DNA of 64,000 nucleotides. It comes from AP-15 sp963736715 (GTDB lineage Bacteria; Pseudomonadota; Alphaproteobacteria; ATCC43930; CGMCC-115725). The stretch covers positions 62,001 through 126,000 of the forward strand of contig CAVTQA010000019.1 of assembly GCA_963736715.1 (NCBI GenBank), in the 5' to 3' direction. This document shows, in pieces, positions 49,795 through 60,693 of this stretch. Under the pieces are notes generated by a model that did not search any database, was not told where the DNA came from, and saw nothing but the letters and a program-made list of their open reading frames with translations. Numbering within the stretch: position 1 is the first letter of the stretch; every line of letters begins with the position of its first letter. The position numbers and the translations under genes were made by a program.

Positions 49795-50058
49795 ATGCCA
49801 GAGATACAGGAAACGGCGCCCTTATTTATCTCGGACCCCGAACGGACCGCGCGATTGGTGCTCGAAACCTATCGGTCCGCGGGCCCACGGGACGCATTCG
49901 AGACGGCCGTCCGCGCTTACCGTCAGCGTAACCCGAATGTCGCCGCCACCTTGGCGCGCCGAGCCGTGGCCAGGATCATCTGCGGGAGGGATAAACACCC
50001 TCACAGCAGGTCGCGGAGCATTGCGACGAGCGGCGGGTCGGCTGGCGGCATCGGGTAA
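49795..50058 (+). CDS. small hypothetical protein
   Basis: An 87-residue frame starting MPEIQETAPLFISDPERTAR with an excellent GGAGGAAA ribosome binding site five bases upstream. Residues 20-62 form a helix-turn-helix-like run (RDAFETAVRAYRQRNPNVAA, then LARRAVARIIC) that resembles small rhizobial proteins in which I recall A...Y..R.P......A...VA.II. The last 20 codons lie inside the convergent mutT-like gene and are Ser/Arg-rich, so the original stop may have been lost. Function unknown; it could be a small regulator. Confidence 0.6.
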   Translation: MPEIQETAPLFISDPERTARLVLETYRSAGPRDAFETAVRAYRQRNPNVAATLARRAVARIICGRDKHPHSRSRSIATSGGSAGGIG

Positions 50059-50411
50059 TCGCCGAGCCGGGCCGGCCGCACCCAAGCGAGCCGCTGGCCC
50101 TCGCGCGCCGTCGGAGTGCCGGACCATCTGCGGCAGATGTAAAGCGGCATCAACAGGTGGAAATCGGGGTAGGAGTAGGACGCGAAGGTGAAGGGTGCGA
50201 GGCAGTTCGCGGCGACATCGATACCGAGTTCCTCAGCAAGCTCGCGGGCTAATGCTGTCTCGGGTGTCTCGCCCGGATTGACCTTGCCGCCCGGGAATTC
50301 CCACAATCCTGCCAGCGGCTTACCCGCCGGACGTTGGGCGAGCAATACCCGCCCGTCGGCATCGACGAGCGCCACCGCCGAAACGAGCACGACGGGTAGG
50401 CTCCGACCCAT
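50001..50411 (-). CDS. NUDIX hydrolase (MutT-like)
   Basis: A 136-residue pyrophosphohydrolase. The Nudix box is complete, GKVNPGETPETALARELAEE followed by LGID (G-x5-E-x7-R-E-x-x-E-E-x-G-U), preceded by LAQRPAGKPLAGLWEFPG as in MutT proteins that hydrolyse 8-oxo-dGTP. ATG 50411 follows GGAGGAGG closely; the longer frame to 50471 was rejected because it would overlap argJ by 20 bases. It lies immediately downstream of argJ on the same strand, an arrangement I recall from other alphaproteobacteria, and probably forms an operon with it. Converges with and overlaps the small plus-strand gene at 49795-50058. Confidence 0.92.
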   Translation of the reverse strand: MGRSLPVVLVSAVALVDADGRVLLAQRPAGKPLAGLWEFPGGKVNPGETPETALARELAEELGIDVAANCLAPFTFASYSYPDFHLLMPLYICRRWSGTPTAREGQRLAWVRPARLGDYPMPPADPPLVAMLRDLL

Positions 50412-50451
50412 CCCCTCCTCCGCATGCGCGGGAGGGTCAGGGAGGGGGCTT

Positions 50452-51681
50452 TCAGCTGCGGTAGCTGGCATTGATATCGATATAGCCGTGGGTCAGGTCG
50501 CAGGTCCACACCGTCGCCTTGCCGCGGCCGATGCCGAGATCGACGCCGATCGTGATCTCGCGGGACTTCATATATTCGGCGACCGGCGCCTCGTCATAAT
50601 CCGGCACCGGACCGCCTTCTGTAGCGATCCTGAACCCGCCGATCGAAATCGACAAACGGTCGCGGTCGGCCTTTTCCCCGGCCTTGCCGACCGCCATGAC
50701 GATGCGGCCCCAATTGGGGTCGCCTGCCGATAGCGCGGTCTTGACCAGCGGTGAGTTGCCGATGGTGAGGCCGATGCGGCGCGCCGCCCGCGCCGTCGCG
50801 GCTCCAGTCACCTCGATGGTCACGAATTTTTGCGCGCCCTCCCCGTCGCGCACAATCTGCTGGGCGAGATCGATCATGACCGTGTCGAGCGCGCGGCGGA
50901 AATCCCCGAGCCGCCGATCGGCCGGGCTCGCCACCGGACCATGCGGCGCCTGTTGGGTCGCGCACAGCAGCACGGTGTCACTGGTCGAAGTGTCGCCATC
51001 CACCGTTATCGAGTTGAACGAGAGGTCCGCCGAAGCGGCGAGTAGCGGCTGCAATACCGCGGGAGGCAATGCCGCGTCGGTGAACACATAGGCGAGCATC
51101 GTCGCCATATCGGGCGCGATCATGCCAGAGCCTTTGGCGAAGCCGTTGAGGCGGACCGCGACACCGTCGATACTGGCGGTTGCGGTGGCCCCTTTCGGGA
51201 AGGTGTCGGTGGTTGTGATCGCGCGCGCCGCCGGCTCCCATTTATCGGCCGAGAGCAATGGCGCGACCTGCGGCAACGCCGCGATGATTCTCTCCGCTGG
51301 CGGCGGCTCGCCGATCACCCCGGTGGAGCATATGAACACCTCTTTCGGATCGCAACCCAAAAGCCGCGCCGTCGTGGCCGCCGTTGTCTCTACGACCTGT
51401 TTGCCGGCGCGGCCGGTAAAGACGTTCGAATTGCCCGAATTGACAACAATACCGCGCACCTTGCCGCCGGGCAGGGAGTCGCGGCACCACACCACCGGCG
51501 CCCCCGCCGTCAGCGAGCGTGTAAAGACCCCCGCGATCGTGCTGTCCGGCACCAGCTCCGCCAGCATCAGGTCGTCTCGCCCGGTGTAGCGGATCCCGCA
51601 GGCGAAGGTTGCGAGGCGTACGCCGGCGATCGGCGCCAGCTCGGGAAAGCGCCCCGGGGCGAGAGGGGAAACACCAGTCAT
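50452..51681 (-). CDS. argJ: bifunctional glutamate N-acetyltransferase / amino-acid acetyltransferase
   Basis: ArgJ (409 residues) transfers the acetyl group of N-acetylornithine to glutamate in the cyclic arginine pathway, and in bifunctional forms also makes acetylglutamate from acetyl-CoA. The self-cleavage site KGSGMIAPDMATMLAYVFTD is intact, with the nucleophilic Thr of ATML. Other family signatures are RGIVVNSGNSNVFTG (oxyanion region), VFICSTGVIGEPPPAERI, LSFNSITVDGDTSTSDTVLL, and GDPNWGRIVMAVGKAGEKAD near the C-terminus. Length matches the family. It precedes the mutT-like gene on the same strand and follows the parvulin gene by 136 bases. Housekeeping, cytoplasmic. Confidence 0.97.
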   Translation of the reverse strand: MTGVSPLAPGRFPELAPIAGVRLATFACGIRYTGRDDLMLAELVPDSTIAGVFTRSLTAGAPVVWCRDSLPGGKVRGIVVNSGNSNVFTGRAGKQVVETTAATTARLLGCDPKEVFICSTGVIGEPPPAERIIAALPQVAPLLSADKWEPAARAITTTDTFPKGATATASIDGVAVRLNGFAKGSGMIAPDMATMLAYVFTDAALPPAVLQPLLAASADLSFNSITVDGDTSTSDTVLLCATQQAPHGPVASPADRRLGDFRRALDTVMIDLAQQIVRDGEGAQKFVTIEVTGAATARAARRIGLTIGNSPLVKTALSAGDPNWGRIVMAVGKAGEKADRDRLSISIGGFRIATEGGPVPDYDEAPVAEYMKSREITIGVDLGIGRGKATVWTCDLTHGYIDINASYRS

Positions 51682-51816
51682 TCAAACTCAGAGCAGAATC
51701 GGCTATCCCCCGCGGCAGCCAAAGCCCCTCTCCGCCTTTCAGGAGGGACAGGGAGGGGCCCACGCCGGAGGCCTGGGGTAAAATGAGCGTTTGAGCCCAG
51801 AGAGCAGTTCACGGGA

Positions 51817-52731
51817 TTACTTCGCGCTGGATGGGAGCGGCTTGCCGTCGAGCCCGTAAGTCTCGACCTTGGCGGTGGCGCGCAGCTCTTTCAGCTTCGC
51901 GTCGACGACGTCGTGCGCCACGAGCTGACTGATCTCCTGTCGCGCTTCGTCAAAGCTGGGCGGCGTGCTGACGCGATGGTCTTCCACCTTGATGACATGC
52001 CAGCCGAACTCGGTCTTCACCGGGGTTTTGGTGTATTGGCCCGGGGGCAAAGCAAAGGCGGCGTCGGCGAATTCCTTGACCATGTCGTCATGGCCGAAAT
52101 AGCCGAGATCGCCGCCTGAGCTTCCGCCGGGATCGGTCGAATGCTTCTTGGCGAGTTCGGCGAAATCCGCTCCTTTGTCGAGCTCGGCGATGATCGAATT
52201 CGCCTCGGCCTCGGTCTTGACCAGGATGTGCCGGGCATGCACCTCCTCGATCCCCCCCTTCTCCTTGGCGAAGGTCTGGTAGCGCGCCTTGAGCTGGTCC
52301 TCGGTCTCGGCGGCCTTGATCGCCTTATTGAGGTAGGCTTCCTGGATCAGGCGATCCTCGTAGCGCTTCAGCCGGAGCTGCACCTCGGGATCCTGGTCGA
52401 GGTGATCCTTGCGGCCGGCCTCGGTAATCAGCATGCCGTCGACGAGCCGGTCGAGCAGCATCGGATAGATCTGAGCGAGCGGCATTTTTTGGACTTGCGG
52501 CGGTAGGCTCTGTTGCGCCGCCTCGACATCCGAAAGGTGCAGCTCGGTCCCGTCGACGCGCGCCACCACCATGGTGCCCGGCGGCATCGGGGTCAGCGTC
52601 GTGGCGGCGGGGTTCGGCTGAGGCGCCGGCCGGTCGGCTGCCAGCAAGACGCCGCCGCCGGTGACCGCGGCGGCGAGCCCGGCGGCACAGATCAAGCCGA
52701 GCGGAGTTATCGAGAGACGAGGATGCATCAT
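51817..52731 (-). CDS. periplasmic peptidyl-prolyl cis-trans isomerase, parvulin type
   Basis: A 304-residue chaperone-isomerase. An N-terminal membrane helix or signal (LGLICAAGLAAAVTGGGVLL) is followed by a Pro-rich linker and a helical SurA/PrsA-like N-domain (VARVDGTELHLSDVEAAQQS; PMLLDRLVDGMLITEAGRKD). The parvulin domain is complete: HARHILVKTEAEANSIIAEL, DFAELAKKHSTDPGGSSGGD, LGYFGHDDMVKEFADAAFAL and VKTEFGWHVIKVEDHR. It folds outer-membrane and periplasmic proteins after Sec export. ATG 52731 (followed by a second ATG) is supported by the hydrophobic start; the extension to 52872 is not. Divergent from secA with 220 bases between, a functional pairing with protein export. Confidence 0.93.
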   Translation of the reverse strand: MMHPRLSITPLGLICAAGLAAAVTGGGVLLAADRPAPQPNPAATTLTPMPPGTMVVARVDGTELHLSDVEAAQQSLPPQVQKMPLAQIYPMLLDRLVDGMLITEAGRKDHLDQDPEVQLRLKRYEDRLIQEAYLNKAIKAAETEDQLKARYQTFAKEKGGIEEVHARHILVKTEAEANSIIAELDKGADFAELAKKHSTDPGGSSGGDLGYFGHDDMVKEFADAAFALPPGQYTKTPVKTEFGWHVIKVEDHRVSTPPSFDEARQEISQLVAHDVVDAKLKELRATAKVETYGLDGKPLPSSAK

Positions 52732-52951
52732 AGTACCTATAATGACGAACAGCCGCTGCACTCCAGCGGCGAGGATGGATGAATGCACATCGCTATCACG
52801 CAAACAAGGCAGCGAAAGGGCGAAGACGAACGGGACCCCCTGCACAACCGCGGGGACAGCCCGAATTGACACGCCTCAGCCGCCAGCCTATCTCTCGTTT
52901 CGTCGCCGTGCGAAGTTATCCGGCTTCTTTTTCCCATTTTTCGAGGGTCCC

Positions 52952-55678
<2,727 letters not shown>

Positions 55679-55759
55679 TGGCACGAGATTGCTTCGTCGC
55701 CGCGCTCCTCGCAATGACAAATGCCGTCATTGCGAGCGCGGCGAAGCAATCTCGTGCCA
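55679..55759. repeat. intergenic palindromic repeat / bidirectional terminator
   Basis: An imperfect palindrome of about 40 bases per arm (55679-55718 and 55726-55759) starting one base after the secA stop, with a seven-base loop. The right arm reads GTCATTGCGAGCGCGGCGAA, a sequence widely dispersed in intergenic DNA of Bradyrhizobium and related alphaproteobacteria. It lies between convergent secA and the enolase-superfamily gene and can end both transcripts. Confidence 0.75.
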
Positions 55760-55760
55760 G

Positions 55761-56870
55761 TTAGCTGAGCACCCCCGCGTTATTGCGCTCGATCAGGTCG
55801 AAGTCGATCTGCGCGCCGAGGCCGGGTTCGGTCGGGGCGTGGACGAGGCCGTTGCGGTCGACGGTGATCTCTTCGGCGAGGCCGTATTTCTGCATCGCGT
55901 CCGGCAGCAACACCTCGAAGAATTCGGTGTTCCGGATCGCCATGATGACGTGCAGGTTGGCGACGTTGTTCAATGAATTGCCGCCGTGGTGCACCTCGAA
56001 ATTCATGCGGAAGGCCTCGGCGAGGTGGGCGGTCTTGATCAATGTCGTGATGCCGCCTTTAACCGCGACGTCGCCGCGCAGAAAGTCTGTAGCGCGTTCG
56101 AGGATCCAAGGAACATAGGAATCGAGGCCGCCGATCGGGTATTCGGTCGCGAGGATCGGGATGTCGAGCTTTTGCTTCAGCTTGACGTAATTGTAGAGGT
56201 CCTGGTCGGCGAGCGGGTCCTCGTACCAGTAAAACCCCATCTCCTCGATCGCCCGGCCGACCCGCAGGGCCTCCTCGTAGCGGTAGCTCCAGGTCGAATT
56301 GAGCATCACGGTGTAATCATCGCCGACCGCCTTGCGCACCGCCTCGCAGACCTTGATGTCGTCGCGCCAGGATTGCGGCGGATGGATCTTGTAGGCGCGC
56401 CAGCCGGTCGATTGGTGATGCTGGGCCTGCTCGACATAGGCTTCGGCGGAGCCGTGAATTTCCGAGCTCGCATACGCGGCGATATGATTACGCGTCGTGC
56501 CGATCAGCCGGTGGATCGGTAGCCCGACCGCCTTGCCGGCGATATCCCACAGCGCAATATCGCAAGCCCCGATCGCCCGCACCGTCGCGGTGCGCGCGCG
56601 TGCCCATAGGAGGCGGTTGAGGCGCTCGCGGTCGAGCGGGTCCTGCCCCATCAGGATCGGCTTCAGAAAGCGAATCAGGCCCGGCCCGTCCAGGCTCGCC
56701 GGGTTGGAGGAGGTGCCGAGAAACGCGTGCCCGATGACGCCTTGATCCGTCGTGACGGCGAGCAAGCCGAGATCGCTCTTGCCGGTCGGCCGGGCCGTGT
56801 GGTGACCGTAAATTGTCGAGGGGATGCTTTCCCACAAGAACAGGGTCAGGGTGACATCGGTAATTTTCAT
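55761..56870 (-). CDS. mandelate racemase / muconate lactonizing enzyme family protein
   Basis: A 369-residue enolase-superfamily enzyme that abstracts a proton alpha to a carboxylate. The capping domain has RTATVRAIGACDIALWDIAG and IHRLIGTTRNHIAAYASSEI; the barrel has GWRAYKIHPP (the KxH acid/base position), YTVMLNSTWSYRYEEALRVG, MGFYWYEDPLADQDLYNYVK (metal ligand Glu), LATEYPIGGLDSY (metal Glu), GDVAVKGGITTLIKTAHLAE and FEVHHGGNSLNNVANLHVIM. One expected metal Asp at MLNS is Asn, as in some subgroups. Substrate is a sugar acid or similar; not decidable here. ATG 56870. It follows the quinone oxidoreductase gene on the same strand by 20 bases, so they are probably co-transcribed. Confidence 0.9.
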   Translation of the reverse strand: MKITDVTLTLFLWESIPSTIYGHHTARPTGKSDLGLLAVTTDQGVIGHAFLGTSSNPASLDGPGLIRFLKPILMGQDPLDRERLNRLLWARARTATVRAIGACDIALWDIAGKAVGLPIHRLIGTTRNHIAAYASSEIHGSAEAYVEQAQHHQSTGWRAYKIHPPQSWRDDIKVCEAVRKAVGDDYTVMLNSTWSYRYEEALRVGRAIEEMGFYWYEDPLADQDLYNYVKLKQKLDIPILATEYPIGGLDSYVPWILERATDFLRGDVAVKGGITTLIKTAHLAEAFRMNFEVHHGGNSLNNVANLHVIMAIRNTEFFEVLLPDAMQKYGLAEEITVDRNGLVHAPTEPGLGAQIDFDLIERNNAGVLS

Positions 56871-56890
56871 TGGAGCGCTCCTGCGTCCCT

Positions 56891-57865
56891 TCAGCCGACC
56901 AGCACAGCCTTGCCGACGACCTTGCGGTCGATCAGAGCTTGTATCGCCTCCGCCGCCCCTTCTAGCGGAAAGCGGCGCCAGATGTGTGGTTTGAGCTTGC
57001 CTTGTCCGGCGAGTTCGACCAGCGTCTTGACGTTGGCGGCGGCGATCTCCGGGTGGGCTTCGTTGAGCCCACCGATCCGCACCCCGATCGCCTCGATGCC
57101 CTTGATCAACAGGTAATTGGTGCGGGCGAGCGCCGGCGCGCCGCCGAGAAACCCGAGGATCAAGATACGCCCGCTCCAGGCGAGACAGCGCAACGACTCT
57201 TCAAAGGTCGGGCCGTTGACCGGGTCGTAAATAATGTCGACGCCGCAGCCGCCGGTCAGCTCCATCACCTTGTCTCGGAAGCCGGGCTGATAATCGATCG
57301 CGTGGTCCGCGCCCTCTTCCAGGCAAACCGCGCGTTTCTCCTCGGTGCTGGCGGTCGCTATGACAATGGCGCCATAGAGCTTGGCGAGCTGAATGGCGGG
57401 AAGGCCAATGCCGCCGGCGGCGCCATGGATCAGGACCCAGTCGCCCGCTTTGAGCCGGCCGCGCTGCAGCAGTGCGTGATAGGCCGTGTGGTAAACGTTA
57501 CGGAAGACTGCCGCCTCCTCAAGGCTCATTTCGGATGGGACCAGGTCGCAATCCTCGGCCTTCGAATTCCCCAATTGCGCGAAGCCGCCGAGGCGGTGTC
57601 GGCTCATCACTCGATCGCCGGGCTCGAAGCCGGTCACGCCGGGCCCGACCGCGACGACCTCGCCCGCGCCCTCGCTGCCCGGGATGAAGGGCGGTTCTGG
57701 CCGGAACTGGTATTTTCCGGCAAGCATCAGCACGTCGACATATTGAACGCCGCGTGCCTGGATGCGAACCTGCAGCTCTCCGGGGCCGGGCGGCGGCGGG
57801 TCGGGCACCTCACGCAATGCCAATACTTCCGGTCCGCCAAACGCCTCGCAAACGATAGCCTTCAT
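56891..57865 (-). CDS. NADPH:quinone oxidoreductase family protein (medium-chain dehydrogenase)
   Basis: A 324-residue zinc-independent medium-chain dehydrogenase of the quinone-reductase type. The GroES-like half reads KAIVCEAFGGPEVLALREVP and PPFIPGSEGAGEVVAVGPGV; the Rossmann half has WVLIHGAAGGIGLPAIQLAK (AxxGGxG cofactor loop), EGADHAIDYQPGFRDKVMEL and DIIYDPVNGPTFEESLRCLA. The structural zinc cysteines are absent. It reduces quinones or enones with NADPH. ATG 57865; the downstream enolase-superfamily gene begins 20 bases after its stop, and the cupin gene ends 15 bases before its start side, so a run of same-strand catabolic genes is likely one transcript. Confidence 0.92.
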   Translation of the reverse strand: MKAIVCEAFGGPEVLALREVPDPPPPGPGELQVRIQARGVQYVDVLMLAGKYQFRPEPPFIPGSEGAGEVVAVGPGVTGFEPGDRVMSRHRLGGFAQLGNSKAEDCDLVPSEMSLEEAAVFRNVYHTAYHALLQRGRLKAGDWVLIHGAAGGIGLPAIQLAKLYGAIVIATASTEEKRAVCLEEGADHAIDYQPGFRDKVMELTGGCGVDIIYDPVNGPTFEESLRCLAWSGRILILGFLGGAPALARTNYLLIKGIEAIGVRIGGLNEAHPEIAAANVKTLVELAGQGKLKPHIWRRFPLEGAAEAIQALIDRKVVGKAVLVG

Positions 57866-57880
57866 CGCGTGCAGCCCGGA

Positions 57881-58333
57881 TTACTCGGCGGCCTCGGCTC
57901 GAATATTCGCCTCCGGCTGGGAACGCAGCTTTTCCATCACCTCCCAGTTCGTGTAGCGCGTAAAGCCGTTCTCGTCGAAGAACAGCACGGCGCCATTGCA
58001 GATGAAGAGATAGGTCGTGTCTTCGAGAGCAGTCGTTGCGTCGTGCAGAATGCCCGAGGGCTCATACACATAGTCGCCCGCGTTCAACACGCCGTTTCTG
58101 ACCTGAAGCTTGCCCGAGATAATAAAGGCGTGAGCGCCCGCGAGATGTTTGTGGGGCGGTGCGACATAGCCCTTTTTCCAATGATGCAGTGAGGCCCAGG
58201 TCCCGGTCTCATGACCTACCCACAGCACCTTGACGGAGGACAGCGGCGTCTGCTGGATCCACGGCGCCTCGGAGCGCACTAGCGTATCCTGAATATTCTG
58301 GAAGGCGGGTCTGATGTCTTGCGGCAGCGGCAT
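57881..58333 (-). CDS. cupin-domain protein
   Basis: A 150-residue single-domain cupin. Motif 1 includes WASLHHWKKGYVAPPHKHLA (metal-binding HKH), and motif 2 lies in NAGDYVYEPSGILHDATTAL (P-x-G-x-x-H). The fold and the segment LFICNGAVLFFDENGFTRYT resemble 2,4'-dihydroxyacetophenone dioxygenase-like and ChrR-type cupins. Iron- or zinc-dependent dioxygenase or sensor function is possible but not determined. ATG 58333 follows AAAGGAG; the eight-codon extension to 58357 was rejected. It sits in the same-strand run ending in the quinone oxidoreductase and enolase-superfamily genes, suggesting a small degradation cluster. Confidence 0.88.
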   Translation of the reverse strand: MPLPQDIRPAFQNIQDTLVRSEAPWIQQTPLSSVKVLWVGHETGTWASLHHWKKGYVAPPHKHLAGAHAFIISGKLQVRNGVLNAGDYVYEPSGILHDATTALEDTTYLFICNGAVLFFDENGFTRYTNWEVMEKLRSQPEANIRAEAAE

Positions 58334-58386
58334 GTCGGCTCCTTTCGTATCGCGCAAATCACGATACGCTCACTCGGGAGGCCGAG

Positions 58387-59277
58387 CTAGTGAGACATCA
58401 GCACCGGAACCGTCATGTGATCGAGGAGCTCGCGGCTGACGCCGCCGACCAGCGCTTCGCGCAGCTGCGAATGGTGGTACGCGCCGGCGATGAGCAGATC
58501 GGCGGCGAGATCCGCGGCACGGGAGAGCAGCACGTCCGAGATGCGCAGGTCACCCTGCAAGGTTTCCTCGGTTCGGGCAGGAATACCGTGCCGCTGAAGG
58601 TGATGGACCATCCGTTCGATCGAGGGACGTTGCTCTGCCAGCGCCGTCTCGCGCGCGCCGACAAACATCACGGTGACTGCCTCGGCATTTTGGAGCAGCG
58701 GCAACGCGTCGTTTGCTGCCCGCGCCGCCTCCCGCGTTCCGTCCCAAGCGACGAGCGCGCGCCTGCCGACCGTATCGAATGTGCCTGCATACGGAACCAT
58801 CAGAACCGGCCGGCCCGTCGCAATGATGATCTCGTCCGGGCGAAACCCGGTCGACCGGATCTCCGGCGACAATTGGCCGAGGATCGTCAGATCGAAAGAC
58901 TTCGCAAGATCGATAAAGACCGCGGTCTCGCCCGGCGAGAGGAGGTGCCATTCGCCTCCGAGCCCGTGGGCACGCAGCTCGGTCCTGAAGAGCTCTTCGG
59001 CCTGCTCGGCGCGCTCGGCTTCACGTGATGCCGGTGAAATCGGGGTAGGAAGGGTGTCGCCGAGGGTAGGCCCCGCTTCGCGCGCGACTAGAACCCCGGG
59101 GCCCGGATTGACCGGCACTCCCGGCAAAATTGGACTGGGTGCACCATGCTCCTCTCGCATTACATAGCAGGCGGTGATATGCGCCCGGTGCGCCCGTACC
59201 AAGTTGAGGGCGAGCTTGAGCCGGCCTTCCCCGGCAGTGCTGGGATCGACGCCGACCAGGATATCCTTCAGAGCCAT
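58387..59277 (-). CDS. universal stress protein family protein, tandem UspA domains
   Basis: A 296-residue protein with two Usp-like halves. The first (MALKDILVGVDPSTAGEGRL) has the typical opening and ends in DLTILGQLSPEI...EIIIATGRPVLMVPYA. The second begins ALVAWDGTREAARAANDALP and ends LLIAGAYHHSQLREALVGGV, then LLDHMTVPVLMSH. The classic ATP-binding GxxGxG(S) is only partly kept (AGAYHHSQ), so it may not bind ATP as strongly as ATP-type UspA. Stress-survival role by family. ATG 59277. Eight bases downstream of the decayed ligase gene on the same strand. Confidence 0.88.
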   Translation of the reverse strand: MALKDILVGVDPSTAGEGRLKLALNLVRAHRAHITACYVMREEHGAPSPILPGVPVNPGPGVLVAREAGPTLGDTLPTPISPASREAERAEQAEELFRTELRAHGLGGEWHLLSPGETAVFIDLAKSFDLTILGQLSPEIRSTGFRPDEIIIATGRPVLMVPYAGTFDTVGRRALVAWDGTREAARAANDALPLLQNAEAVTVMFVGARETALAEQRPSIERMVHHLQRHGIPARTEETLQGDLRISDVLLSRAADLAADLLIAGAYHHSQLREALVGGVSRELLDHMTVPVLMSH

Positions 59278-59284
59278 TTTTGCC

Positions 59285-60564
59285 TCACTGGGCCAATATG
59301 CGACGCAGCTCGGTTTTTAGGACCTTGCCGTAATTATTCTTGGGCAGCGCATCGACAAACCGGTAATGCCGCGGGCGCTTGAAGCGCGCGATATGGTCGA
59401 GGCACAACCGGTCGAGTTCTTCAGGCGCGACTTTCGCGGCGGGGCGGCCCACGACAAAGGCGGCGACCTCCTCGCCCCATTCGGGGTGCGGGCGGCCGAC
59501 GACCGAGACCTCGACGAGGTCCGGATGACGCAGCAGCACTTCCTCGACCTCGCGCGGATATATGTTGGTGCCGCCGCTGATGATCACGTCTTTGGAGCGA
59601 TCGCGCAGGGTCAAAAATCCTTCTTCGTCGCAGGCGCTTGCTGAGCCCGGTAATCGTCATCGGTGACTCGCCCTGCCGTAGAGGTGGTAGAGCCGCGTCC
59701 AAAAAACTGCAAAGCGCGATCGAGGTCGGCCACACACATCGGACCGCCGCCATAGAAGATCGTCCGCAGGTTGCGCAGATCGGCAGCGGCGATCGCCGGC
59801 GCATGGACCAGCCGGGTCAGCATGGTCGGCGCCGTGAACATCGAGACCCGCGAGTGCCCCTGGAGCGCCCCGAGAATCGTCTCGACCTCGAAATGCGACA
59901 GCGACCTGGTGCCCACCGCGCAATAGATGCGGCAATGCGTAGAGGCCGGCGCCGTGCGACAGCGGACCGGCGTGGAGATTGGTGTCGCGCTCGTCGAGCC
60001 AATCGATGTCGGCGTAATAGCAATGGCTCATAAAAAGCAGGTTGCGGTGGCTAAGCACCGCCCCTTTCGGCCTGCCGGTTGTCCCGTTCGTGTAAAACAG
60101 CCATGCTCGGTCTGTCGCGGCAGTATCGACCGGACGCACGGCGGGCCCCGCTCTAGCAGGGCAGTGTAGTCACTGTTGCGGGTCGAGATGATCGGCGACA
60201 ATGGCTCGACCGATCGGTCGAGCGGAGCGAGGCGCTCCGCGAGGTTCGGTGTGGCGACGAGCAGCCGGGCACGGCAATCGCGTGCAATATGCTCGACTTC
60301 CCGGACATGGAGCCGGGCATTCACCGGAACTGCGCAAAGACCCGCGGTCCAGCAAGCGAACAGAAGCTTCAAAATCTCGGCGCAGTTCTCCATGCACAGC
60401 ATGACGCGGTCGCCGGGTTTGAGACCGCGTGCGGCGAGACCGCCTGCGAGGCAAGATATGCGGCGGGCGAATTCGCGATAGCTCCAGGCGTGAACGCTGT
60501 CGCTGATCGCCGGCGCCTCGGGCTGCCGCCGAGCGACATCAAACAACAGCGCTGCTAGGTTCAC
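59285..60564 (-). pseudogene. AMP-dependent acyl-CoA synthetase/ligase, multiply frameshifted with deletion
   Basis: An acyl-adenylate-forming ligase broken at least three times. From ATG 60564: MNLAALLFDVARRQPEAPAI, then PGDRVMLCMENCAEILKLLF; another frame gives AWLFYTNGTTGRPKGAVLSH (AMP-binding signature) and HAGPLSHGAGLYALPHLLRG; a third gives RVSMFTAPTMLTRLVHAPAI and IFYGGGPMCVADLDRALQFF; a fourth carries LTLRDRSKDVIISGGTNIYP (A8 motif) and KNNYGKVLKTELRRILAQ with the C-terminal catalytic Lys. The frames switch near 60120, 59890 and 59640. About 90 residues between GESPMTITGLS and CDEEGFLTLRDR are missing, so this is true gene decay rather than sequencing noise. Confidence 0.88.
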
Positions 60565-60693
60565 GGTGATCCTGCCTGGCAGCTCTTCGGAATCAATACC
60601 GCCTCATCGTAGCACCGGCGACGAGCCTCATATAGGGTTGTGCTCAGCAATTCGCCTCAACTGCGCGTCCGGCGACGAGGCGACTGGTCGAGC

